64,000 bases of DNA. It comes from Tepidamorphaceae bacterium. Its GTDB lineage: Bacteria > Pseudomonadota > Alphaproteobacteria > Rhizobiales > JAKSCL01. The stretch lies in contig JANQPO010000004.1 of NCBI GenBank assembly GCA_028289445.1, positions 310,001 to 374,000 on the forward strand. Direction: 5' to 3'. Below are positions 1 to 9,331 of this stretch, in pieces (the stretch's first letter is position 1; each line of letters starts with the position of its first letter). The notes under the pieces are model-generated. The model was given only the letters and a program-made list of their open reading frames with translations. It was not told the origin of the DNA and did no database searches. The position numbers and the translations under genes were made by a program.

Positions 1-91
1 GGCGGACCGCCATATAGGCACCGAACACGACAACCGCGACGCCGGCCAAAACCGAGAGTCGCTTGAACCAACGCCACAGGAAACTCATCAT
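1..91 (-). CDS. N-terminus of a membrane-anchored protein (partial, continues beyond window start)
   Basis: Reverse strand reads MMSFLWRWFKRLSVLAGVAVVVFGAYMAVR: basic N-terminus followed by one hydrophobic helix; runs off the window edge. Confidence 0.55.
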   Translation of the reverse strand, partial: MMSFLWRWFKRLSVLAGVAVVVFGAYMAVR

Positions 92-107
92 GACTCGCCC
101 CCCTGCG

Positions 108-1668
108 TCATGACCCTTGGTCCATCTTATCGAGAAGGGCGGCAACAATCACCCGTCGCTGGAACGGACCTTCGGCGAAAATCTCTGGGGGCAGATCTTC
201 GATGGCCGTGTCGAGCGAGGCCACGTCATCGATCACAGAGATCGTTGCCGTGATCGCTGCCCAGGGTTCGTCAAGCGCAAGTGTGAGAGACGAGAGACGC
301 TCGCCGGTGGCAAGCCGTGCAGGTGCGCCGGTACCCTGATGAAGGGCAAGCGTTAACGTGTTGCCACTGCGCGATGACGTGTCATCGGCGATCTGTACGC
401 GATGAAGCGGCGCGCGGTCGACCAGTCGAAGCGTGTCGATCCGCCCGCCGACAATGCGCTCATCGTCCAATTGAACGAAGCCGGAGAGTTGCAGGGCTTC
501 GTTTGTTTCGCAGTCGAATCGAACCTCGTCGGGCCGTGTGTCATGCCGTGCGAGCCGCGCAACGCAAGCGGACTGAAATCGCTGCCGCTCACCGTCGCGT
601 GTCATCAATCGAGAAGCGATCGCCGCGATATCGCGATCGGGAAGAAGCATCGCGAGGGAGCGAACGGCCCTGTGCATATCGGCAATTCGATCGCCGGACA
701 CTGGCCAGATTATCCGGCTTGGGCGCGCTGTCTCGGGATCGAAAACACCGGCGGCCTGAACGATGTCGCCGGGGGCGATGCCGGCCTCAAGGTCAACTGC
801 CGGGTTACGGCTCGGGATTTGAAAATCGGCAAGCGCGAAACCCTGAGGCCAATCCGCATTAAGCCGCTCCTGGAGTGTTTCCGCCAGTTCGCCATGGTCG
901 GCAACGGCCCGGTCGCCGCCCAGGCGAAAACGGAGAGCGGTCGTCAGGAGCCCGGTTCGGCAGCGCCGCGCCCGGTCGCCGGGGTCGCACACCTCGCGCC
1001 ACAGCCATTGTGCTGCAATTAGGTCGTTGGCGCGGGCGACCGACTGATCGAAGGCGTCTGGCTCATCGATCCCTCGCCTGACGGGAATACCGTGGAACGT
1101 ATCGCCTAGACCGGTAAGCCGCGCCGAAATCGCCGGGTTGCCGTTCGTCTCGTCCCAAAGCGGCGCGGAAAAGATTGGTGCACCGCCTTGATGACAGGTA
1201 AGGCAGATGTCCCGGTCCACGGGTGCGAAGATGTTCGGTTGATCGGCGCTGTAGTCTTCGATCGTTCGGAACTCGAACTGGCCGCTTTCCTCGCTGAACG
1301 CGATGGCCTCGATGATACCCGATGCCGGTTGGAAGCCGAGGAACACGCGGTCTTTCAATGCCGGGCCCGCGCCCGCATCCTGATCCACCGCGACGACGAT
1401 CCGGGGCGATACGAAATAGTCCGGATCGGCGGAAAACCGCTGAAGGGAACGACCGATCGGGATCAGCGCGGTTCGCACCTGAGCCGGCGCGATGCGCGCA
1501 TTGAGCGCCGCAACAAGGGCTTCAAACGGATAGGGCGTCCCGCCGCTTGCTTCGCTGAAGATTTCATCAAGTGCTGACACCGGCGTTTCCGCCTGGGCCG
1601 CGCCGATCGACAGGCCAACCGTCAGCGCGGTGACCAATGCAGCACGGCGTGTGCGCGGGGCGGTCATG
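108..1668 (-). CDS. secreted protein with a single c-type heme motif, otherwise unknown
   Basis: ORF 108..1730; likely start at MTAPRTRRAALVTALTVGLSIGAAQA (signal peptide); CxxCH motif in DICLTCHQGGAPIFSAP. Confidence 0.7.
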
Positions 1669-1674
1669 ACAGTC

Positions 1675-2661
1675 CTATTGGACCGCCGCTTGGCGCGCCT
1701 GCTCGCCAATCCAGCAATCCTCGGCGACATCGCCGCCGCCCATAAAGTCAGCCGCGCCGGCCTCTGCGACCTCTGGATTGTAGAGCGTGAAGTTCAACAG
1801 AAACGCTTTGTGGACATAGGCCCGGCCCAGATAAAAGCCCGGCCGGACCATCCTGATCTCGTCGCGCACCTGTAGGCCGCCGCGTCCGGCGAGACTGTCG
1901 GGGCCTTTTTGATAGCCGGCGATCTCGTCGGAGAACATGTAGTCGATGATGATCGATTCGCGCCGACCGTCGAGGAGGCTCTGGCCGCAATAGAGCTTCG
2001 CCGGGAAGACTAGCCAGACATTCGTCGTGGGCCGGAAATATTTAAGCCAGCCCTCGCGCGGCACGTTCGCGGTCAGCAGCGCATCCGGATTGTCGATCAG
2101 GGCTTCCAGCGGTCTGAAGTCCTCGATGAAATTCCGCAGGACCCGCTCCTCGCGATAAAACATCTTGCCCTTCCAAAGCGCGCGGCCGAGCTTTTCGGCG
2201 ATCTCGATCTTGCGCCCCGCCAAGCGGCCCTTGAAGCCGCCAACGATCTCCTCAAGGCGCGGCTCCAGGTCGCCCTCCTCGCCGCGCGGGAAGAACAAAT
2301 CGCCAAGATAAGCGCCATCGGGGATCGGTCCGGCGGCCAGCCGTCCGTAAATCTGATCGATCTCTTCCTGGTTGAGCGACCGCAGATTGTCCGGCGTCAG
2401 CGCCATCAAATCGGCGCGCGAGAGCGGGAGGTCGGACTCCACCCGCGCGAAATCGACCCGGAAGACCTTCGCCGGATTATCCGGATCCTTCAAACTGTCG
2501 TCGGTAAGAGGCGCGAAGGGAACGTCGGGCCGTGTCGCCTGAACGAGTTCTTGCGAGCCGGAGTAAAGCAGGCCGGCGGCGCCGATCAGCACGATCGCCA
2601 CGCCGAGAATACCGATAAAAACGGGACGAACCATCAACCGCCTCCACTCACAAGGTCGCAA
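1675..2661 (-). CDS. membrane-anchored protein of unknown function
   Basis: N-terminal helix MVRPVFIGILGVAIVLIGAAGLLY; overlaps the start of the downstream-oriented neighbour set; no family recognised. Confidence 0.65.
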   Translation of the reverse strand: MRPCEWRRLMVRPVFIGILGVAIVLIGAAGLLYSGSQELVQATRPDVPFAPLTDDSLKDPDNPAKVFRVDFARVESDLPLSRADLMALTPDNLRSLNQEEIDQIYGRLAAGPIPDGAYLGDLFFPRGEEGDLEPRLEEIVGGFKGRLAGRKIEIAEKLGRALWKGKMFYREERVLRNFIEDFRPLEALIDNPDALLTANVPREGWLKYFRPTTNVWLVFPAKLYCGQSLLDGRRESIIIDYMFSDEIAGYQKGPDSLAGRGGLQVRDEIRMVRPGFYLGRAYVHKAFLLNFTLYNPEVAEAGAADFMGGGDVAEDCWIGEQARQAAVQ

Positions 2662-5119
2662 CGAAGGCGATCAGCGCCTGCTTCTCGCGGTCGCTCAAGC
2701 CCTCGCCGAAACGGTGACCGGCGTTTTCGATGCGGTCGAGAACATTGGAGTAATAGCCCTGAACGAACTCGTCCCGGACCGTGAGCAGGGACTGATCGGT
2801 CGAGGCTTGAACGACATCGGTCTGACCCAGCGCCAGTTTCAAAACCGTCCGCCCGGCCATCTTCTCAAGACCTTCGCGAATCTCCAGAAGACCCGCACGT
2901 AGTTCGTCGCGGCGCTCCGGCGTCAGGTTTTCTGTGTATTTCGCATCGAACCGGTCGGGATCGGTCTTCACAAGGACCAGATCCTGGATCAGATCCTTGT
3001 AGCGCAGAGAATTGACCGAAACCGCCGGGAACCCTCTTGGGATCGTGATCGAAAGGCCCAGTTCCCGGTCGCCGATCTTGATGTCCGGCGCGACGTCTAT
3101 GATGAGATCGCGGTCGAGCAGGAACATTTTCGGCGTCCGAACTTCCGGATTAAGCAAAAGCTCCATCGAGGCCTTGTAAAGCTGGTAACGACCCTCGACG
3201 GAGGGATCGAACGCCCAGCAATTGGGTGGATCGGCGAGCGGTTGGCCGCCGTCGTCGACATAGGGCGAGCGATAGAAATCGACTGCGCGATCGCTTGGCT
3301 TGCCGCAGATTTCAGGGCCGATCGCGTTGTTGTGCATGAACGGCGCGTGCGCCCAGGTCGAAAGCAGCGAAATGTTGCGATAGTAGCCGCGCCCGGCGTT
3401 CGACATCACTTCCGGCCGGTTCGGGTCGTGCGCGCGCTCGTGCAGGTCGAGCGAGGCATATTGCTCCCAAACCCGTGTCTTCATGTGGTTGGAGTGAAGC
3501 GAGCGGGCACTGTAGGTGCCGATTTCCGTCGCCGGCGAGAGTTGGTCGTTGCCGAGCCAATCGAGCCTGAGCGTTGGATCATCCGGGTCGGTGGCGGTGA
3601 AGTCGACATTGTCGTAGGGCCCAGGCTGGCTCGAATGGCACCGGGCACAGGTCTGCGCGAACACCGCGCGGCCTTCTTCGACGGCACCGTCGAAGTATTC
3701 GTCGTCAAGGGCAACTTCCAGGTCGCGCGGGCTATCGAGGCCCCGCGCCTGCCACAAATCGGTCGGTCTTGCGGTCAGGAAGAAAGCCTTGATGTCGTCC
3801 AGCCGGTCCTCGATTGCCCGGAAACTGGCGCAGTCGCGGCGACAAATGCCGATGTCGAATGGCGTTTGGCCATAATTGCGCTGTGCCGGGTCGGCGGCGC
3901 GCAGGTCCGGGATATGGTTCATCCAGCACTGTTCGGCGCAAGAGCCGATGTTGAAATAGACGCGTTGGATCGCTTCGTTGAAGCCGATGGAATCCTCGCC
4001 GCCTTTCAGCACGAAGGGCACGTCCTCAACCTTCTCGGAGCGCTCCCAGCACTTACCGGCCTTGCCTGGCTCGCACCAGCAGGCATCCGGGTCGGCGTCG
4101 ACGGCGCACATCTCGGTCTTGCGCCATTTCAAGACCCGCTGCTCGAACACCGGCCGGCGGGCAAAATTGATGATGGCGTTCATCGTGCCTGGATTGGACA
4201 CAAGGTCCATCGGCAATGCGGAGGTGTCGACAATGCCGGGCCGGGCGCGGGCGACAAGCTGCCACTCAAGCCGGTGCTGCGACAGGCCCGATCCGAGCAT
4301 CTCGGAAATGCGGCTGTACTGATTGCCGACCAGGCCCTTGATGTTTTCCCAGGCCGGATTGTCCGGGTCAGCCGGCGGATTGAGCGGATCGTAGGCGATG
4401 TGACAGGCGCCACAGGCCATGCCGATGCGGAACGGCGGCTCCACCGAGCCATCCATGATCCTGTTCATGCGGCCATCGGGATCGTTCGGATCGGGCGACA
4501 GCATGTTGCGGTAGCCGTCCCAGGACGCCGGCGATCCGTTCAGTCGCGTCCAAGCATCGGCGTCGAAGCGGGGGTTCGGAAACTTCCGCAAGCCGAGTGC
4601 GCCGGTCGAGGTTCCAAAGTGCAGATCACAGGAATCCTGCCGTTGATCGACGTCGCCATGTGGCGTCGCCGTGTCGAACGGTCCGTCGACGAAGTCGCAG
4701 GCCGGGTCGCGATATCCTTCGCGGCCAACGAAGGCCAAAAGCTCGTCGTCGCCCGGACACCATTGAAACCCATAGGTCTCCTCAAGCGATTGAGCGGGGC
4801 AGTTTTCGTCGCCGGGCACGCAGCAGTCGGGATTGGGGATCGCGCCCCAGGCATTGAAGAGGTCACCCTTCTTCTCGGCGGCCAGCACCTTATACCAGTC
4901 GATCACCGCACCCAGGCGCTGCGGATAGGAATAGGTGAAGAAGCGGTCGTTGAAGGCCGTGGCGAACAGCCAGATTTCCCGGCCGGCTCGCTCCGATGGC
5001 GAGTAGATCGAATCGGTCGCGGCATAGTCTTCGCTCAACATGCTTTGCGCGCGCGCCGGCGATGCCGATCCAACAATGGACAGAAAAACAAAGACAAGAA
5101 TTATCGAAATCAGTCGCAT
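2648..5119 (-). CDS. secreted diheme c-type cytochrome, possibly RoxA/RoxB-like
   Basis: Signal peptide MRLISIILVFVFLSIVGSASPARAQ; two CxxCH motifs (MACGACHIAYDPLNPPADPDNPAWENIKG and TCARCHSSQPGPY) far apart in an 823-aa protein. Confidence 0.7.
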   Translation of the reverse strand: MRLISIILVFVFLSIVGSASPARAQSMLSEDYAATDSIYSPSERAGREIWLFATAFNDRFFTYSYPQRLGAVIDWYKVLAAEKKGDLFNAWGAIPNPDCCVPGDENCPAQSLEETYGFQWCPGDDELLAFVGREGYRDPACDFVDGPFDTATPHGDVDQRQDSCDLHFGTSTGALGLRKFPNPRFDADAWTRLNGSPASWDGYRNMLSPDPNDPDGRMNRIMDGSVEPPFRIGMACGACHIAYDPLNPPADPDNPAWENIKGLVGNQYSRISEMLGSGLSQHRLEWQLVARARPGIVDTSALPMDLVSNPGTMNAIINFARRPVFEQRVLKWRKTEMCAVDADPDACWCEPGKAGKCWERSEKVEDVPFVLKGGEDSIGFNEAIQRVYFNIGSCAEQCWMNHIPDLRAADPAQRNYGQTPFDIGICRRDCASFRAIEDRLDDIKAFFLTARPTDLWQARGLDSPRDLEVALDDEYFDGAVEEGRAVFAQTCARCHSSQPGPYDNVDFTATDPDDPTLRLDWLGNDQLSPATEIGTYSARSLHSNHMKTRVWEQYASLDLHERAHDPNRPEVMSNAGRGYYRNISLLSTWAHAPFMHNNAIGPEICGKPSDRAVDFYRSPYVDDGGQPLADPPNCWAFDPSVEGRYQLYKASMELLLNPEVRTPKMFLLDRDLIIDVAPDIKIGDRELGLSITIPRGFPAVSVNSLRYKDLIQDLVLVKTDPDRFDAKYTENLTPERRDELRAGLLEIREGLEKMAGRTVLKLALGQTDVVQASTDQSLLTVRDEFVQGYYSNVLDRIENAGHRFGEGLSDREKQALIAFVATL

Positions 5120-5228
5120 GAACCGCTCCCGTCGCCGTCCAAGCCACCGAGGGTCAGGGTGTCAGCCACGTCCCGCCTCCCGGCAACTTCGCATGGACCG
5201 AAAGCTGCGCCATTGCCCCTGACACAAC

Positions 5229-5248
5229 TGTTGGCATGCTAACATGCC
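5229..5248. promoter_or_regulatory. candidate operator palindrome upstream of the diheme cytochrome gene
   Basis: TGTTGGCATGCTAACA (one mismatched pair in a 16-bp palindrome) overlapping GGCATG-CTAA-CATGCC. Confidence 0.35.
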
Positions 5249-5334
5249 GCGACGTCATGGCAACCTTTGCGCGCAATTGCCGCAGTGCTTTTCGTGTGTG
5301 GTCGACACGCTTGCGCTCGAAGCGATCGTTTGCG

Positions 5335-5841
5335 TCAGTGACCTGCGGGAATGAGGCTCTCTGCCATGAGGTCTTCGACGAAAAGGCTGAGCAGTTGCGT
5401 TCTGCCGTTCACGCCGGCCTTGCGGTAGATCGCGTTGCACTGCGCCTTAACTGTCCCCTCCTTTGTCTCCCGAACGCGTGCAATCTCGGCGACCGGCAAG
5501 CCCTTGATGGCCAGCAGCGCCACGTCGCGCTCGGCTTCGGTCAGGCTCCAGGTCTCGAAGTGTTCCCGCAGCAGGTCGGAAAACGCGCCCGATGCCGCCT
5601 TGATTTGATGCTCCATCCGCTGCTGACGGCGCAGGATTTTTCGGATTTCCAATCCGGTGAGCACGAGACCGAGGATCAGGGCGATCACGACCAGATATTC
5701 GAACAAATCCGTGTCCTTGACGCCAAGCGCTTGCTCCCAGCCCATCACGTCCGCGACCGCGTCCCCGAGGAAAAACAGGACGCAGAACGCCTGCAGCGTG
5801 AACAAGGCAAAAAGGCTGATATGGCGTCCAGGTTCGGTCAT
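5335..5841 (-). CDS. membrane-anchored LuxR-family transcriptional regulator
   Basis: Two predicted TM helices (SLFALFTLQAFCVLFFLGDAV; YLVVIALILGLVLTGL) then LuxR HTH (SLTEAERDVALLAIKGLPVAEIARVRETKEGTVKAQCNAIYRKAGVNGRTQLL). Confidence 0.8.
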   Translation of the reverse strand: MTEPGRHISLFALFTLQAFCVLFFLGDAVADVMGWEQALGVKDTDLFEYLVVIALILGLVLTGLEIRKILRRQQRMEHQIKAASGAFSDLLREHFETWSLTEAERDVALLAIKGLPVAEIARVRETKEGTVKAQCNAIYRKAGVNGRTQLLSLFVEDLMAESLIPAGH

Positions 5842-5925
5842 TGGAATCTCTTGGCTTGAATATCGCGCGTCCTTGAGTCGGTCTCGGGCCAGAGCACAAG
5901 GCGCCTGGCCCGAACCGCATGACGA

Positions 5926-6234
5926 TCAGTCGTTGTCATCGTCAACGTCGTCTTTTTCGATCTCAATCTCGATCACTTCGCCCGTTTCAGTGGCGATCTC
6001 GATCTCGTAGGCGATTGAATCCTTCGTCGCCTCGACTTCGATTTCGTCGCCCTCGACCTCGATCTCTTCGATCACGTAGCCGTCCTGTTCAAGCATGGCG
6101 CGGATTTCCTCTTCCGTCGAGCCAAGCTTGTCACCCACCGTCACGCTGGCAAACGCGAGCGCTGGCGCCAGGGCAAGTGCCAGAACGGCGGCCGAGCCTT
6201 TGAGTCGATTGGATGTGATAAACGATTTCGTCAT
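5926..6234 (-). CDS. PepSY-domain-like small secreted acidic protein
   Basis: Signal peptide GSAAVLALALAPALAFA; C-terminal alternating acidic/hydrophobic residues EIEVEGDEIEVEATKDSIAYEIEIATETGEVIEIEIEKDDVDDDND. Confidence 0.6.
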   Translation of the reverse strand: MTKSFITSNRLKGSAAVLALALAPALAFASVTVGDKLGSTEEEIRAMLEQDGYVIEEIEVEGDEIEVEATKDSIAYEIEIATETGEVIEIEIEKDDVDDDND

Positions 6235-6364
6235 TTGGGGTCTCCATTGGTTCAAGTTGACGTGCGCCCGCTCCGTGCGGGCCGACCCGAACTAGGTGCT
6301 GAAGCGCCCTCACCCCATTGCCAAAAAGCTTATGTCTTTCAGCCTATAACCAAAGTTTAGGCGC

Positions 6365-7333
6365 CTAGCGCCTCTTCACGCGATAGTGCGTCGGGCTTTC
6401 GCCGAAACGTGCCTTGAACCGGCGGGAAAACACCGATGGCGCGCTAAAGCCGGTTCGCACGCCGATCTCGCCGACCGAAAGACTGGTATCGCGCACCATG
6501 CGGCGCGCCGCCTCAAGGCGCAGATCGCGATAATAGCGGCCCGGACTGCGGCCGAGCGCGGATCGGAACAAATCGTCCAGCGTGCGTGTCGACACCGATA
6601 GCCGCTTTGCGATCGCCGGAAGCGTCAGTGGCTCGTCAAGCGCGCCCGTCATCAGGTCGATTGCCGCCGCAACGCGCGGCTCGTGGCCGCCGAGCCGGCC
6701 TGTGGACACCAGTGGCTGCGCGTCGGTGCCGGAATGGGCGGCGTCGTAGATGAAGACGCTCGCCACCGACAGTGCCAGCGGCATGTCCCAGCGCGCCTGG
6801 ATCAAGTGCAGCATCAAATCGAAAGACGGCGATGCACCCCCGGCCGTGAAGACCGGAGGATCGACGACGAAGCGATCCGCCCGCACATCCGTTTCGGGAA
6901 ACCGCGCGGCGAAGTCCTCCAAATCCTCCCAGTGCGTGGTCGCGGATTTGCCGTCGAGCAGCCCTGCCCGGGCCAGCAGCCAACTGCCGGCTTCCACACC
7001 GCCGATCATGGCGAACCGCCGCAACGCGGACGACAGATATCGCAATCTGCCGCGCTCGACGTGACTGGCCTGTCGAAACCCGGCGATGATGATCAAAAGG
7101 TCGCCCGCCGACCGTTCGCCGAAGGTGCCGTCGGCGGCGATCGGCACGCCGCACGTCGTCATCGCCGGACTGCCATCCAAAGTCTCGATCCGCCAGGAAA
7201 ACAACACCCGGTCGGCGACCCGATTGGCGGCCCGCATCGGATCGACTGTGGAAGCAACCGACATGATCGATGAATCCGGAACGACCAACAAAGTGGCTGA
7301 AAGCGGCTGATTGGACGGTGCGAACAAAGACAT
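6365..7333 (-). CDS. GlxA-family AraC-type transcriptional regulator (CdhR-like)
   Basis: DJ-1/PfpI-like N-terminus (SATLLVVPDSSIMSVASTVDPMRAANRV) plus AraC HTH C-terminus; divergent from the carnitine-type operon. Confidence 0.82.
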   Translation of the reverse strand: MSLFAPSNQPLSATLLVVPDSSIMSVASTVDPMRAANRVADRVLFSWRIETLDGSPAMTTCGVPIAADGTFGERSAGDLLIIIAGFRQASHVERGRLRYLSSALRRFAMIGGVEAGSWLLARAGLLDGKSATTHWEDLEDFAARFPETDVRADRFVVDPPVFTAGGASPSFDLMLHLIQARWDMPLALSVASVFIYDAAHSGTDAQPLVSTGRLGGHEPRVAAAIDLMTGALDEPLTLPAIAKRLSVSTRTLDDLFRSALGRSPGRYYRDLRLEAARRMVRDTSLSVGEIGVRTGFSAPSVFSRRFKARFGESPTHYRVKRR

Positions 7334-7420
7334 TGCGAAAATAATCAAGTATTTCGCTGAATTCGTCAAACATAGACGGAGAATCTCGTCAACATGACCG
7401 CTAAAGAGGGAGGAATCGCG

Positions 7421-8329
7421 ATGGCATTGTCGGTCAACCGCGCCGTTTTCATCACCTGTGCGCTCACCGGGTCGGGCGACACGGTCGGCCGGTCCGACAA
7501 GGTGCCTGTGACACCGCGACAGATCGCCGACGCCGCGATCGAGGCCGCCGAGGCGGGCGCGGCGATCGCCCATATCCATGTCCGCGACCCTGACACCGGC
7601 AAACCGTCGCGCGATCCGGCGCTCTATCGCGAGACGGTGGACCTGATCCGTGCGTCCGGCGTCGACATGGTGCTGAACCTAACCGCCGGCATGGGGGGCG
7701 ATCTGGTACTCGGCTCGCCGGACCGTCCCCTGCCGCCCGATGATGCCGGCACCGACATGGCGAGCGCTGAGGAGCGCCTCGTTCATATCGCCGAGATCAA
7801 GCCTGAAATCTGCACCCTCGACTGCGGCACGATGAATTTCGGCGAAGGCGACTACGTGATGACCAATACGCCGGCCATGCTGAAAGCGATGGCCGCGCGC
7901 ATTCAAGCGCTCGGCGTGCGTCCCGAAATCGAGATCTTCGATGGCGGTCATCTGGTGCTGGCCAAGTGGCTGAAGGATCAAGGACTGATCGACGATCCCG
8001 TCATGGTGCAGTTGTGCATGGGCATTCCCTGGGGCGCACCGGACGATATCCCGACCTTGATGGCCCTGGTCGGCAATCTACCGGAAGACTGGACGTTTTC
8101 CGCGTTCTCCATCGGCCGCAATCAACTGGCTTATACGGCGCTCGCAGCGCTTGCCGGCGGCAACATCCGCGTCGGTCTGGAAGACAATCTCTGGCTTGAA
8201 AAGGGCGTGTTGGCGACCAATGGCGATTTGGTGGCGCGCGCTGTAACCATCGCAGAATCAATGGGTTGCGCCATACTCGGCCCCGATGAGGTGCGTCAGA
8301 AACTCATGCTTCAAAAGCGCTGGGCATGA
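7421..8329 (+). CDS. BKACE-family beta-keto acid cleavage enzyme, probable 3-dehydrocarnitine cleavage enzyme
   Basis: VFITCALTGSGDTVGRSDKVPVTPRQIADAAIEAAEAGAAIAHIHVRDP is a BKACE signature; GAGGGAGG RBS before ATG at 7421. Confidence 0.85.
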   Translation: MALSVNRAVFITCALTGSGDTVGRSDKVPVTPRQIADAAIEAAEAGAAIAHIHVRDPDTGKPSRDPALYRETVDLIRASGVDMVLNLTAGMGGDLVLGSPDRPLPPDDAGTDMASAEERLVHIAEIKPEICTLDCGTMNFGEGDYVMTNTPAMLKAMAARIQALGVRPEIEIFDGGHLVLAKWLKDQGLIDDPVMVQLCMGIPWGAPDDIPTLMALVGNLPEDWTFSAFSIGRNQLAYTALAALAGGNIRVGLEDNLWLEKGVLATNGDLVARAVTIAESMGCAILGPDEVRQKLMLQKRWA

Positions 8330-8330
8330 T

Positions 8331-9329
8331 ATGAGTAGTATTAATAAAATAGCTGTCGTCGGTGGCGGCGTTATCGGCGGCGGTTGGGCGGCCCGGTTCG
8401 TTCAAAACGGTATCGATGTCGATGTTTTCGATCCGGCGCCGGACGCCGAGAATACCATATCGGCATTACTGCGGGACGCTGAGCGGGCCTTTAAGGCGCT
8501 CTTTCCGAAGGCCAGGTGGATGCCCGGCCAGATGCGGTACTGCGCCAGCATCGCCGACGCCGTCGCCGATGCCGACATGGTCGTCGAATCGGTGCCGGAG
8601 CGTCTCGACATCAAGCAATCCGTCTATGCGGAGATCGAGGCCGCAGCCTCAAAGGAAACGATTATCACGTCCTCGACGTCTGGCCTTCGTCCGACGGCAC
8701 TCCAGGCCGAGATGATCCATCCTGAGCGCTTGATTGTCGCTCATCCGTTCAATCCGGTTTATCTCATTCCGCTGGTCGAGCTGGTTGCGGGTGAGCGATC
8801 CGACGATGCGGTCGTTGCGCGGGCGGCCGACCTCTACACGGCGCTCGGCATGAAACCGCTCGTCGTGCGCAAGGAAATCGATGCTTTCATCGCCGACCGG
8901 CTGTTGGAGGCCATGTGGCGCGAGGCCCTCTGGCTGGTGAAGGACGGTGTCGCGACGACGTCCGAGATCGACGACGCGATCCGCTTCGGCTTCGGCCTGC
9001 GTTTCGCGCAGATGGGGTTGTTCGAGACCTATCGGATCGCCGGTGGCGCGGCCGGCATGCGCCATTTCCTGGCGCAGTTCGGTCCGACATTGGCGTGGCC
9101 CTGGTCCTATTTGACCAATGTTCCGGAGTTCACGGACGACCTCGTCGAGACGATCGCCGGTCAATCCGATGCCCAGTCCGGCGATCGCACGCTTTCCGAC
9201 CTGGCGCGCAAGCGTGACGACAATCTGGTCGCGATCCTTGCCGCCCTCCGTGAAACTGGCTGGGGTGCTGGCGAAACGGTCGGTGAACACGCTGCGCGTC
9301 TGGCTGACCGGCCATCTGCGGGGAACTGA
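8331..9329 (+). CDS. 3-hydroxyacyl-CoA dehydrogenase family, probable L-carnitine dehydrogenase (no fused thioesterase)
   Basis: Rossmann motif IAVVGGGVIGGGWAARF; HPFNPVYLIPLVELV; adjacent to BKACE. Confidence 0.85.
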   Translation: MSSINKIAVVGGGVIGGGWAARFVQNGIDVDVFDPAPDAENTISALLRDAERAFKALFPKARWMPGQMRYCASIADAVADADMVVESVPERLDIKQSVYAEIEAAASKETIITSSTSGLRPTALQAEMIHPERLIVAHPFNPVYLIPLVELVAGERSDDAVVARAADLYTALGMKPLVVRKEIDAFIADRLLEAMWREALWLVKDGVATTSEIDDAIRFGFGLRFAQMGLFETYRIAGGAAGMRHFLAQFGPTLAWPWSYLTNVPEFTDDLVETIAGQSDAQSGDRTLSDLARKRDDNLVAILAALRETGWGAGETVGEHAARLADRPSAGN

Positions 9330-9331
9330 CC

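Noticed and set aside
3242-5242. 666-aa + strand ORF opposite the diheme cytochrome gene
   Set aside because: Shadow ORF in high-GC sequence; the opposite strand has signal peptide and heme motifs, this one has only low-complexity basic text
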